A program made the position numbers and the translations under genes. From the NCBI RefSeq assembly GCF_013623905.1, contig NZ_JABKDD010000003.1, positions 186,001 through 250,000 on the forward strand: a stretch of 64,000 nucleotides of DNA. The letters are read 5' to 3'. Shown one piece after another: positions 17,877-27,444 of the stretch. The number at the start of each line of letters is the position of its first letter. Position 1 is the stretch's first letter. Below the pieces are notes generated by a model. It saw only the letters and a list, made by a program, of their open reading frames with translations, searched no databases and was not told where the DNA came from. The stretch comes from Brevibacterium sediminis. Lineage in GTDB: Bacteria; Actinomycetota; Actinomycetes; Actinomycetales; Brevibacteriaceae.

Positions 17877-20450
17877 ATGAGCGCAGATCCGAACAGCATC
17901 GATGTCTGGGAAGCGTTCCTCGACCCGCAGACCGACTATTCGCTGCCCGACTTCGCCGCAGTCACCCCGGAGACGCTGCTGACCGCGGTTCACACGGCGA
18001 CCGATTTCGCCCGCGCCGAGGTGGCCGCCATCATCGCCGACGACGCCGAGTCCACGTTCTTCTCCACCACCGTGAGATTCGAATCCGCGTCCGTGCCGAT
18101 GACCCGCATCGCCTCCGTGGCGGCAGCCATCGAGTCGAATCATCTGCGTCCCGAACTCACCGACGCCATCTCCGAGACCTGGGAACTCCTGTCGGCCACC
18201 GAGACCGAGATCCTGCTGAACGTCGACCTCTTCCACCGCATCGAGCAGGTTTCGGTCTCCGACCTCAACCCCGAGGACAAGCGTCAGCAGGAACTGACTA
18301 TCGATCAGTTCGTGCGTGCGGGCGCCCGCCTCGGCGAGGACGAACGCGAGCAGATGGCCACGATCGCGGCCGAACTGACCACTTTGGAGAACTCCTTCTC
18401 CCGCGCGCTGCAGCTCGATACGCGCGAGTTGGCCGTCCACCTCAGTGAGGCCGATTCCCTGGTCGGGATGAACGACGATCAGATTGCGGCAGCGGCGAAT
18501 CGTGCCGCCGAGCGCGGCGTCGACGGCTACCTGCTGCCGCTGAACAACTTCACCCAGCAGGGTGTGCTCGAATCCCTGAGCACAGCACAGACGCGCCGGC
18601 ACGTGCTGAACAATTCGATGGCGCGCGGATCTCGCGGAGGCGACGGCGACACCCGCACCCAGGTCGCCGACACCACGGCGCTGCGTGCGCTGAAGGCGCA
18701 TCTGCTCGGATACCCCTCCTATTCGTCCTTCGCCATCGACAATCAGACAGCCGGCAACCCCGATGCCGCCGCCGATATCGTCTCCTCCCTCATCAATCCC
18801 GCGAATGCCCAACTCGATGAGGAACTTGCGCAGGTCAAGGAGCGCTACGGCCTCGAGACGGTCGCGTCCGAAGACGTCAAGTACTACCTTGCGAAATTCC
18901 GCGCCGACGAATTCGGCATCGACCCTGACGAGGTGGCCAAGTACTTCGAATTCGACACAGTCCTCACCGAAGGCGTCTTCCGGGCCGCCACCGGACTGTA
19001 CGGAATCACGTTCGCCCCGTACGAGGGTGTCACCGCCTGGCATGAGGACGTCCGCGTCTATGAGGTCACCGACGTCAACGAACGTCACCTGGGGCTCGTC
19101 CTCATCGACCCGTACTCGAGGGATACGAAGCGCGGCGGGGCCTGGATGGACCAGCTGGTTCCGGCCTCCCGGCTGACCGGGCTGCTGCCGGTCGTCACCC
19201 TCTCGCTCAACCTCGCCAAGCCCGGTCCGGGCCGGCCCACGCTGCTCAATCCGACCGAGCTGACGACGTTCTTCCACGAATTCGGCCACGTCCTCCACGG
19301 GCTCTTCGCGAACTCCACCTACCCATCGACGGCCGGTACCGCCGTCCCCCGCGACTACGTCGAATTCCCGTCCCAGCTCAATGAGATGTGGCGCTTCCAC
19401 CCGCAGGTCCTCCCCCACTTCGCCAAGCACGTCGACACGGGCGAGCCGATGCCGGCCGAACTCGTCGACGCGCTCATCGCCTCAGAGAAGTTCGGGCAGG
19501 GCTTCGACACGATCGAATACCTCGCCGCTGCCATGCTCGACCTGTCCTGGCATTCGCTCGAGGCCGGTGAGCACATCACCGAAGTCCTGTCCTTCGAATC
19601 GGAGGTCCTCGCCGCGGCCGGCTTCTCGCCGCTCGTTCCGCCGCGTTACCGGTCGACGTACTTCGGGCACATATTCGCCTCCGGCTATGCTGCCGGCTAC
19701 TACTCCTACCTCTACTCCGAGGTCATCGCCGCCTGGGTGAGCGAATGGTTCGAGTCCCAGGGCGGACTCAACCGAGAAGCCGGAGATGCCTTCCGCGAGG
19801 CGATCCTCGCCCCCGGCTATTCGGTCGACCCGATGGCGGCGATCGAACGCTTCTTCGGCACCCGCCCGGATGTCGCCCCGCTGCTGCGCCGTCGCGGCCT
19901 CGCGGAACCCGTGACCGAGGTCGACGGGGAGGAAACGACCGAGACCGAGTCCGGAGCCGCCTCGGCGATGTGGGATCACCCCAACCACGAGGCGGTCGCC
20001 GCCGATCTCGCGGCTGCGGGCATCGATCCGCGCATCGAGATCTTCGACGGCTCGACGCCGACGGCGGCCGCAGCGGCCGAAGCGCTGGGCATCGAGGTCG
20101 GAGCGATCGCGAACAGCCTCATCTTCTCCTCCGACGGCGAACCCGTGCTCATCATGGCCTCGGGCGCCCACCGGGTCGACACCGCACATGTCGCCGAACT
20201 CATCGGCGTCGACTCCCTCGACCGGGCGTCGAAGGAACTCGTCCGCGAGGCCACGGGGCAGGTCATCGGCGGGGTCGCTCCCTGCGGTCATCCGGGGCCG
20301 ATTCCGACCTATGTCGATGTGTCGCTGAAGGACTATCCTGTTCTCTGGGCCGGCGCGGGGACACCGAATTCGATGGTGCCTCTGACGTACGAGCAGCTGC
20401 TCACGGTCACCGGAGGAAAGGAAATCACCGTTGTCGCAGAAGAGTCCTGA
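17877..20450 (+). CDS. M3 family oligopeptidase fused to a C-terminal YbaK-like domain
   Basis: The 857-residue protein combines two modules. Residues 1 to about 690 are a full M3 (Dcp/OpdA-like) zinc oligopeptidase, with the HEFGH motif at 467-471, a third ligand Glu496 in DYVEFPSQLNEMW and the substrate-site Tyr run FASGYAAGYYSYLYSEV. Residues about 698-857 are a YbaK-type domain (NHEAVAADLAAAGIDPR, SGAHRVDTAHVAELIG, GGVAPCGHPGPIPTYVD), a fold known for hydrolysing mischarged tRNA. The position expected for the catalytic Lys of YbaK is Asn746 (IANSLIF). The peptidase should act on short peptides in the cytoplasm. The linker is Glu/Thr-rich. No stop or frameshift separates the modules, so the fusion is real in this sequence. 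Confidence 0.88.
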   Translation: MSADPNSIDVWEAFLDPQTDYSLPDFAAVTPETLLTAVHTATDFARAEVAAIIADDAESTFFSTTVRFESASVPMTRIASVAAAIESNHLRPELTDAISETWELLSATETEILLNVDLFHRIEQVSVSDLNPEDKRQQELTIDQFVRAGARLGEDEREQMATIAAELTTLENSFSRALQLDTRELAVHLSEADSLVGMNDDQIAAAANRAAERGVDGYLLPLNNFTQQGVLESLSTAQTRRHVLNNSMARGSRGGDGDTRTQVADTTALRALKAHLLGYPSYSSFAIDNQTAGNPDAAADIVSSLINPANAQLDEELAQVKERYGLETVASEDVKYYLAKFRADEFGIDPDEVAKYFEFDTVLTEGVFRAATGLYGITFAPYEGVTAWHEDVRVYEVTDVNERHLGLVLIDPYSRDTKRGGAWMDQLVPASRLTGLLPVVTLSLNLAKPGPGRPTLLNPTELTTFFHEFGHVLHGLFANSTYPSTAGTAVPRDYVEFPSQLNEMWRFHPQVLPHFAKHVDTGEPMPAELVDALIASEKFGQGFDTIEYLAAAMLDLSWHSLEAGEHITEVLSFESEVLAAAGFSPLVPPRYRSTYFGHIFASGYAAGYYSYLYSEVIAAWVSEWFESQGGLNREAGDAFREAILAPGYSVDPMAAIERFFGTRPDVAPLLRRRGLAEPVTEVDGEETTETESGAASAMWDHPNHEAVAADLAAAGIDPRIEIFDGSTPTAAAAAEALGIEVGAIANSLIFSSDGEPVLIMASGAHRVDTAHVAELIGVDSLDRASKELVREATGQVIGGVAPCGHPGPIPTYVDVSLKDYPVLWAGAGTPNSMVPLTYEQLLTVTGGKEITVVAEES

Positions 20451-21192
20451 GTCTGGGCGTTCCGAGTCCGAGTCTGGGCAGCCGGATCGCAACACCGATC
20501 CGGCGCACTCCACCACCTCGGCTGCACGATTCGCAGCTTTCGCTTCCTCCCGGGGCCGCTACTATGCGGTCTTCCTCGCCGTGTTCTGCGCGGTGCTCAT
20601 CATCTCGAACATCTCGGCCACGAAGGTCATCGGCTTCGGTCCGATCGTCACCGACGGCGGCGCGTTCCTCTTCCCCATCGCCTACATCCTCGGTGATGTG
20701 ATCAGCGAGGTGTACGGCTTCAAAGCCGCTCGCAAAGCCGTGATTACCGGATTCGCCCTGCAGATCCTGGCCACCTTCGTCTTCTGGCTCGTGCTCATCT
20801 CGCCTCCGGGGCCCGGGTACGAGAACCAGGACGCGTTCGCCGCCGTGCTCGGCTTCTACCCGCGCATCGTCGCGGCTTCCCTCGTCGGCTACTTCGTCGG
20901 CCAGCTGCTCAACTCGTGGGTGCTCGTGGCGGTGAAGAAGCGCATGGGCGAGTCGAAGCTGTGGGTGCGGCTGCTCACGTCGACCGGTGTCGGCGAGTTC
21001 GTCGACACGCTGCTGTTCTGCATCATCGCCTTCGCCGGTGTCATCCCGGGGCTCGACTTCCTCAACTACATCATCGTCGGCTTCGTTTACAAGGTCGCCG
21101 TCGAGATCATCTTCCTGCCCGTGACCTACCGGGTCATCAAGCTCGTCAAACGCCACGAACCCAGCTACGAACTCGACGCGGCTGAAGCGTAG
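20431..21192 (+). CDS. queuosine precursor transporter, YhhQ/VUT family
   Basis: The 253-residue membrane protein has a Ser-rich N-terminus of about 35 residues, then ISNISATKVIGFGPI and the signature AYILGDVISEVYGFKAARK, followed by about five further TM helices with GEFVDTLLFCIIAFAGV. YhhQ proteins import preQ0 or preQ1, and the family was formerly called VUT. The start is TTG 20431, inside the end of the peptidase gene, with GGAGGAAAGG 10 nt upstream. It is convergent with tgt, the enzyme that inserts the queuosine precursor into tRNA, which supports the assignment. Confidence 0.85.
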   Translation: MSQKSPESGRSESESGQPDRNTDPAHSTTSAARFAAFASSRGRYYAVFLAVFCAVLIISNISATKVIGFGPIVTDGGAFLFPIAYILGDVISEVYGFKAARKAVITGFALQILATFVFWLVLISPPGPGYENQDAFAAVLGFYPRIVAASLVGYFVGQLLNSWVLVAVKKRMGESKLWVRLLTSTGVGEFVDTLLFCIIAFAGVIPGLDFLNYIIVGFVYKVAVEIIFLPVTYRVIKLVKRHEPSYELDAAEA

Positions 21193-21312
21193 ATTTCAAT
21201 GACGCCTTAGCCGACCGGCGCGCGTTCGCGAACTGATGCACCGGACGCCCAGTGGTCAGCCCGAACGGAAAGCGGTTGTCGGCGAGTGTGATCGAGTTTT
21301 GTCCCCGGCCGA

Positions 21313-21370
21313 CATCGACTTCTGATCAGGTCATCGAGATAGAACTCGATGTGCTGATCAGAAGTCGATG
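21313..21370. terminator. large nested hairpin between convergent genes
   Basis: Seventeen-base outer arms (21313-21329 and 21354-21370; CATCGACTTCTGATCAG and its complement) and seven-base inner arms CATCGAG/CTCGATG make a nearly continuous stem. It lies between the ends of the queuosine transporter and tgt and probably terminates both. Confidence 0.6.
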
Positions 21371-21420
21371 ACTGACCGGTACGAGCCGGCGGGCAACCGC
21401 AGCGACCGCCGGAAGCGCGG

Positions 21421-22698
<1,278 letters not shown>

Positions 22699-23634
22699 AT
22701 GACGTTCACCCAGATGCTCACTCTCGCCGAGGCGGCCGCCCCCATCGTCATCGACGGCGGGCTGGGCAGTGCCGCCGAGGATCGCGGCATCGACCTCGAC
22801 CACGCACTGTGGTCGGCCGAGCTCATCCGCCGTGACCCCGACACCCCGCGCGCCGTGCACACCGCCTTCGCGAACGCCGGAGCCCGGATACTCACGACCG
22901 CGAGCTACCAGGCGACGCCGCTCGGGTTCGCCGCGGCGGGAATCAGCGCCGAGGAGGGCAGCCGGATCATCGGCGACAGCGTGCGCATCGCGCGCACTGC
23001 GGCAGATCGCAGTGCCGCACCAGGCACAAGTATCCTCGTCGCCGGGTCTGTCGGCCCGTATGGTGCGGCGCTCGGCGACGGCGCCGAGTACACGGGAAGC
23101 TATCACCGGAGTCCTGAGGATTACACCGCCTTCCATCGTCCGCGCATCGAAGCCCTCGCCGAGGCGGGTGCGGACCTGCTCGCCATCGAAACCCAACCGC
23201 GCCTCGATGAGATCCGCGCCCTCATCGCTCTGACCGAGGACATCGGCCTTCCGGCTTGGGTGACCGTGACTCTACAGGGCACCACGGACACGACCGCGCC
23301 GACCATGCCCGACGGCAGCACCCTGGCGGACCTCGCCGAGGTGGTGGCCGCCTCGGCGAGCGTGTATGCGATCGGGGTCAACTGCGTTCGCCCGTCCCTC
23401 GTGACCCCGGCGCTGAGCGAACTGTCCAAGCACACAGACCTGCCGCTCATCGCCTACCCGAACTCGGGCGAAACCTACGACGCGGACACTCTGACGTGGC
23501 ACGACGGCGCGGAACCCGGCGTCGGGTCGTGGCCGGTGGAGGAGTGGACCCACCTCGGCGCACGGATCATCGGCGGCTGCTGCCGGGTCCGTCCCGACGA
23601 CATCGCGGTGCTCGCAGAACAGATTCGCCGCTGA
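22699..23634 (+). CDS. mmuM: homocysteine S-methyltransferase
   Basis: The 311-residue TIM-barrel enzyme carries the zinc-binding cysteines of the family in GVNCVRP (about residue 230) and GGCCRV near the C-terminus (about 293-294), with IVIDGGLGSAAEDRGIDL at the N-terminus and LVAGSVGPYGAALGDG in the middle. It transfers a methyl group from S-methylmethionine (or SAM) to homocysteine, giving methionine. The frame extends upstream across tgt, but the family starts at MTFTQMLTLAEAA. It is probably monocistronic and converges on the 2OG oxygenase gene. Confidence 0.87.
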   Translation: MTFTQMLTLAEAAAPIVIDGGLGSAAEDRGIDLDHALWSAELIRRDPDTPRAVHTAFANAGARILTTASYQATPLGFAAAGISAEEGSRIIGDSVRIARTAADRSAAPGTSILVAGSVGPYGAALGDGAEYTGSYHRSPEDYTAFHRPRIEALAEAGADLLAIETQPRLDEIRALIALTEDIGLPAWVTVTLQGTTDTTAPTMPDGSTLADLAEVVAASASVYAIGVNCVRPSLVTPALSELSKHTDLPLIAYPNSGETYDADTLTWHDGAEPGVGSWPVEEWTHLGARIIGGCCRVRPDDIAVLAEQIRR

Positions 23635-23643
23635 CGCGATTCC

Positions 23644-24651
23644 TCAGCCCTGGGCCCCCACGAGCTCCGGATAGTACTTCTCGGCGACGTTCGGGTGGGA
23701 GCGCAGCCGGGAGGCGAACGCGTTCTCCCCATAGACGGCGTAGAGGGCATCGCGTTCGTCGTCGGTGACCCCGCGGGCCTCGGCGGCGAGTTCGTCGGGC
23801 AGTGCGACCTCGGGCAGGCGGGCGCTGAGCGCCGGGTTATAGAAGAACGGGATGGAGATGCGGTCCTGGCCGGGACCGGTCGGCAGGACCCGGTGGACGG
23901 TGGCCTTGAGGTAGCCGTTCGTGGCGACTTCGAGGAGTTTGCCGATGTTGACGACGAAGGTGTTCTCGATCGGATCCGCATCGATCCAACCGTCGTCAGT
24001 GAGCACCTGCAGACCGGTGGTGCCCGGCTGCGGGTAGAGCAGGGTCAGGGTGCCGCCGTCGCGGTGCTCGCCCACCCCCTGGGTCACGGATTCGGACTCG
24101 GCTTCGGGATAGCGAACGATCTTGATGAAGGATTCGGCATCCTCGGCGAACGCGTCGGCGAAATGATCGCCGGGCTGGCCGAGGCTGAGCGCCCACTGTT
24201 CGAGAAGGCGTGCGCCGACCTCGCTCAGCTGCGCATGCCAGGAGTCCGTGGCCTCCCGCAGCTCGGGCAGCGATTCCGGGTACTGGTTGGGGCCAGTGAG
24301 ATGGTCGAAGTCGTTGACCGGTTCGGCCACGGGTGTGCGTTCGGGGCCGATGTCGATCTGCTCGCGCCAATCCACGCGGCCCTGGGTGCGTTCGCCGCCG
24401 GTGCGGGTGTAGCCGCGGAAGTGCGGGGAGTTCGTGTTCTCGATCGCGAGCTTCTCGTCCTCGGGCAGTGCGAAGAAGTTCTGGGCGACATCGATGATGC
24501 GGCTGAATTCGGCGTCGGGGATGCCGTGGCCGGTGAGGTAGAAGAAGCCGATCTCGTGAGTGACGCGACGCAGGTCCTCGCGGAACTGTTCGGCGGTCGC
24601 GGGGTCATCGGCGAGGCTGAGGTCGAGAACGGGCAGCTGGGTGAGCGTCAT
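23644..24651 (-). CDS. 2-oxoglutarate/Fe(II) oxygenase, isopenicillin N synthase-like family
   Basis: The 335-residue protein has the DIOX_N domain (PVLDLSLADDP, then THEIGFFYLTGHGIPD at about residues 31-46) and a jelly-roll domain with the iron ligands HRDGG (HxD) near 196 and the distal His in KATVHRVLPTG near 250, followed by the 2-oxoglutarate-binding RISIPFFYNP. Such enzymes hydroxylate or desaturate small molecules. The bacterial homologues next to primary metabolism genes are largely unassigned, so no substrate is offered. The start is ATG 24651 with AGAGGA just upstream. Confidence 0.85.
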   Translation of the reverse strand: MTLTQLPVLDLSLADDPATAEQFREDLRRVTHEIGFFYLTGHGIPDAEFSRIIDVAQNFFALPEDEKLAIENTNSPHFRGYTRTGGERTQGRVDWREQIDIGPERTPVAEPVNDFDHLTGPNQYPESLPELREATDSWHAQLSEVGARLLEQWALSLGQPGDHFADAFAEDAESFIKIVRYPEAESESVTQGVGEHRDGGTLTLLYPQPGTTGLQVLTDDGWIDADPIENTFVVNIGKLLEVATNGYLKATVHRVLPTGPGQDRISIPFFYNPALSARLPEVALPDELAAEARGVTDDERDALYAVYGENAFASRLRSHPNVAEKYYPELVGAQG

Positions 24652-24704
24652 GGGGATTCCTCTCTTTTCCCAGCACCTTAGGCCGCGCCCTGACGGGGCC
24701 GGCC

Positions 24705-24726
24705 GCGACCGGTCACAGTCGGTCGC
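24705..24726. terminator. hairpin between glcD-like gene and oxygenase gene
   Basis: GCGACCG and CGGTCGC (7-bp arms) enclose 8 bases. It lies downstream of the oxidase stop and upstream of the oxygenase start on the minus strand, so it may end the hisC/oxidase transcript. Confidence 0.35.
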
Positions 24727-24759
24727 GAACCGTCACATTCCGAGACATGAAGAGGAGAA

Positions 24760-26172
24760 TCAGCCGAGCATCTTGCCCGGGTTGAGGATCCCCAACGGAT
24801 CCACCGCCGCCTTGATCGAGGTCTGCAGCGCCCGCGCACCCGCATCGAGTTCGCGCACCAGCCAGCCCTTCTTCAGATACCCGACCCCATGCTCACCCGT
24901 GATCGTCCCACCCAGATCGAGACCCAGCTGCATGATCTCAGCGAACGTCTCCTTCGCCTCGGCCACACTCGCCTCATCCTGGGCATCGAAGAGCACACTC
25001 GGATGCATATTCCCATCCCCGGCATGCCCGGCCGTGGACACCTCCACCGAATGCCGGGCCGCGATCTCGTCCAACCTGGCGAAGAACTCGCCGAGGCGGG
25101 ACCGAGGAACGCACACATCATCGATGAGCTCTCCCCCACCGAGCCCCGACACGTACTTCTCCATCGCCGGAGACACAGCCCGACGAGCCGCGACCAGCAT
25201 CTCCGAATCCGCCGGATCATCGGAGAAGAACACCTCATCGGCACCCTGCGCTCTGGCGATCGCCTCGAACGATTGCAGCTCGGTCACACCGGCCTGCCCC
25301 GGAGCATCCGACTGCACCAACAACAGCGCACCGGCCCCGTCGGGCAGCCCGAAATCACCATAGGCATTGATCATGCCCACGGTGCCTCCGTCCATGAGCT
25401 CGAGCATCGACGGGGCCGCCCCGGAGGCCATGAACTCAGAGACCGTATGCCCGGCCGATTCCAAGTCCGGGAAGATCCCGACACCGGTCACCGGCGGAGT
25501 CAACAGAGGTCTGAGCCCGAGGGTGATCTCGACGATGACTCCCAGAGTCCCCTCGGACCCGACGAACAGACCCGCCAGATCGAGACCGGCCACACCCTTC
25601 GCCGTCTGCCGACCCAACCGGGTCACTGTCCCATCGGCGAGGACCACGGTCAGACCGCGCACGTAGTCTCGCGTCACCCCGTATTTCACACAGCACATGC
25701 CGCCGGCGTTCGTCGCGACGTTCCCGCCGATCGTGGAGATCGCCACCGACCCCGGATCCGGCGGATACGACAGACCGTGCTCGGCCAGAGCCGATTTGAG
25801 GTCTTGGTTGATGACACCGGGCTGGACACGGCAGGTCTGGTTCACCTCGTCGATGTCGACGATCGCGTTCAGCTTCGCGACGTTGAGCAGGAGCGCCCCG
25901 TCGGTGGCGTTCGCCGCCCCCGACAAACCCGTCCTGGCACCCTGAGTGACCACCGGGATCCGATGCGCGGTGGCGAAGCGCATCACCGCGACCACATCAT
26001 CGACGTCGGCAGCTCGCACGAGCGCCGAGGCGGTCCCCACCGGACAGAACAGGGCCTTATCCGACGAATAGGACTCGATGACATCCCGATCGGTGACCAG
26101 GGCGCCCGCGCTCAGCTCGGCCGCAAGTCCGTCCAGGTCCGTGCCCACCGTCGTCTCCGCACTCATCGTCAC
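24760..26172 (-). CDS. FAD-linked oxidase, GlcD family (glycolate/D-lactate type)
   Basis: The 470-residue protein has a PCMH-type FAD-binding domain (PVVTQGARTGLSGAANA, about residues 74-90; GGNVATNAGGMCCVKYG, about 150) and the C-terminal GlcD cap, with STAGHAGDGNMHPS and GEHGVGYLKKGWL. It should oxidise a 2-hydroxy acid such as glycolate or D-lactate to the 2-oxo acid, feeding electrons to the respiratory chain. The partner subunits GlcE and GlcF are not nearby. The frame begins at GTG 26172, overlapping the hisC-like stop, or at ATG 26166. Oxidation of glycolate would supply glyoxylate to the gcl genes found 18 kb away. Confidence 0.87.
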   Translation of the reverse strand: MTMSAETTVGTDLDGLAAELSAGALVTDRDVIESYSSDKALFCPVGTASALVRAADVDDVVAVMRFATAHRIPVVTQGARTGLSGAANATDGALLLNVAKLNAIVDIDEVNQTCRVQPGVINQDLKSALAEHGLSYPPDPGSVAISTIGGNVATNAGGMCCVKYGVTRDYVRGLTVVLADGTVTRLGRQTAKGVAGLDLAGLFVGSEGTLGVIVEITLGLRPLLTPPVTGVGIFPDLESAGHTVSEFMASGAAPSMLELMDGGTVGMINAYGDFGLPDGAGALLLVQSDAPGQAGVTELQSFEAIARAQGADEVFFSDDPADSEMLVAARRAVSPAMEKYVSGLGGGELIDDVCVPRSRLGEFFARLDEIAARHSVEVSTAGHAGDGNMHPSVLFDAQDEASVAEAKETFAEIMQLGLDLGGTITGEHGVGYLKKGWLVRELDAGARALQTSIKAAVDPLGILNPGKMLG

Positions 26173-27230
26173 AGCGACGCGGCGACCTTGAGCACGCGCT
26201 CGAGAGCCTCATCGGGTCCGATGCTCACACGCACACCGCCCTGCAGACGACGCACGGCCACGGCCTGCTTCGCGCACTCACCTTCGAAGGCGACGGCCGC
26301 CTCGGGGTCGAGCGCGATCCACACATAGTTGCCCTGAGCATCGGGCACGGACAGACCCAGCTCCCGCAGATCGTGAGCGAACCGGTCGCGCACCGCGGCG
26401 ACTTCCTTGGCGCGCACGGCCACCTCGTCGACGCGAGCCAGGGATTCCCGGGCGGCGGCCTGGGCACCGGCGGTGACGGAGAACGGGGCGATGACCTGGC
26501 GCATCGCCGAGGCGATCTCGGCGTCGGCGATGCCGTAGCCCACGCGCAGACCTGCCAGGCCGTGCGCCTTCGAGAAGGTGCGGGCGAGCACGAGATTCGG
26601 GTGCTTGGCGCGAGCGGCGAGGGAGTCGGCCGCCTCGGTGGCGAATTCGAGGTACGCCTCGTCGAGGACGACGATGACGGACTCGGGCACCTCGGCGAGG
26701 AATCCCTCGAGTTCGGCATCGGTGATCGTCGGACCGGTCGGATTGTTCGGCGAGCACAGCAGCACGAGGCGGGTCGTGTCATCGATCGCCGCGGCCAGCC
26801 CGGCGAAGTCGTGTCGACCGTCTTCCAGGAGGTCGACGGGGCGCTTCTCCGCGCCCCGCGCCGAGGCGAGGATCGGGTACATCTCGAACGACGGCCACGG
26901 ATAGACCACGGACGTGCCCGCTTCGAGGGTGATGTTCGTCAGCGCCGTGAGGACCTCGGAGGCCCCGGCGCCGGGGACCACCTCGGCGGGTTCGACATCG
27001 AGGTGGGAGGCGATATCGGCCACGAGCGCGGCTGCGGTGGGATCGGGGTAGTTCCCCGGAATCGCCGAGGCGGATGCCGCCGATTCGACGACACCCGGCA
27101 GCGGCGGCAGGTGGTTCTCGTTCGACGACAGTTTGTACGGGGTCAGGCCGGGGGATGCGACGGGAGGCTTGCCGGGAACGTAGGGAGGGAATTCGGCGAG
27201 CGCGTCACGGAGCTGGAAACGTTTGGACAT
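26169..27230 (-). CDS. histidinol-phosphate/aromatic aminotransferase, HisC/Pat-like
   Basis: The 353-residue PLP enzyme of fold type I has SSNENHLPPLPGV near residue 34, NYPDPTAAALV, VPGAGASEVL, CSPNNPTGPT, DEAYLEF and the PLP-lysine motif RTFSKAHGLAGLRVGYG at about residues 215-231, ending with GGVRVSIG. It matches HisC-like enzymes, which in actinobacteria split into histidinol-phosphate and aromatic (Pat) types. The lack of other his genes nearby makes Pat-like transamination of aromatic 2-oxo acids at least as likely. The GlcD-like gene overlaps its end, so the two are coupled. Confidence 0.85.
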   Translation of the reverse strand: MSKRFQLRDALAEFPPYVPGKPPVASPGLTPYKLSSNENHLPPLPGVVESAASASAIPGNYPDPTAAALVADIASHLDVEPAEVVPGAGASEVLTALTNITLEAGTSVVYPWPSFEMYPILASARGAEKRPVDLLEDGRHDFAGLAAAIDDTTRLVLLCSPNNPTGPTITDAELEGFLAEVPESVIVVLDEAYLEFATEAADSLAARAKHPNLVLARTFSKAHGLAGLRVGYGIADAEIASAMRQVIAPFSVTAGAQAAARESLARVDEVAVRAKEVAAVRDRFAHDLRELGLSVPDAQGNYVWIALDPEAAVAFEGECAKQAVAVRRLQGGVRVSIGPDEALERVLKVAASL

Positions 27231-27444
27231 GTGCCCATAGTTGCATATCTTGTGGCGGGCAACACAGACTGTCTTGCCAAAGCGTCCGAATGGTCGGATA
27301 AAGGCGAGCAGGGCGGACGTCCATCCGCTGTGAGAATGCTCTCGCGACGCTTCGTTCCCTCCTCCCGGGTTACAGGTGGGCCGATGCCGGAGAGTACCCT
27401 GAGAGACGAATACATGTAGTCAGAGACGAGGAATGAGAGTCCAA

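Noticed and set aside
17826..19430. A 534-codon open frame on the minus strand inside the M3 peptidase gene
   Set aside because: High GC keeps antisense frames open. The plus frame has clear protein family motifs and the antisense text is low-complexity Gly/Val/Arg/Asp.
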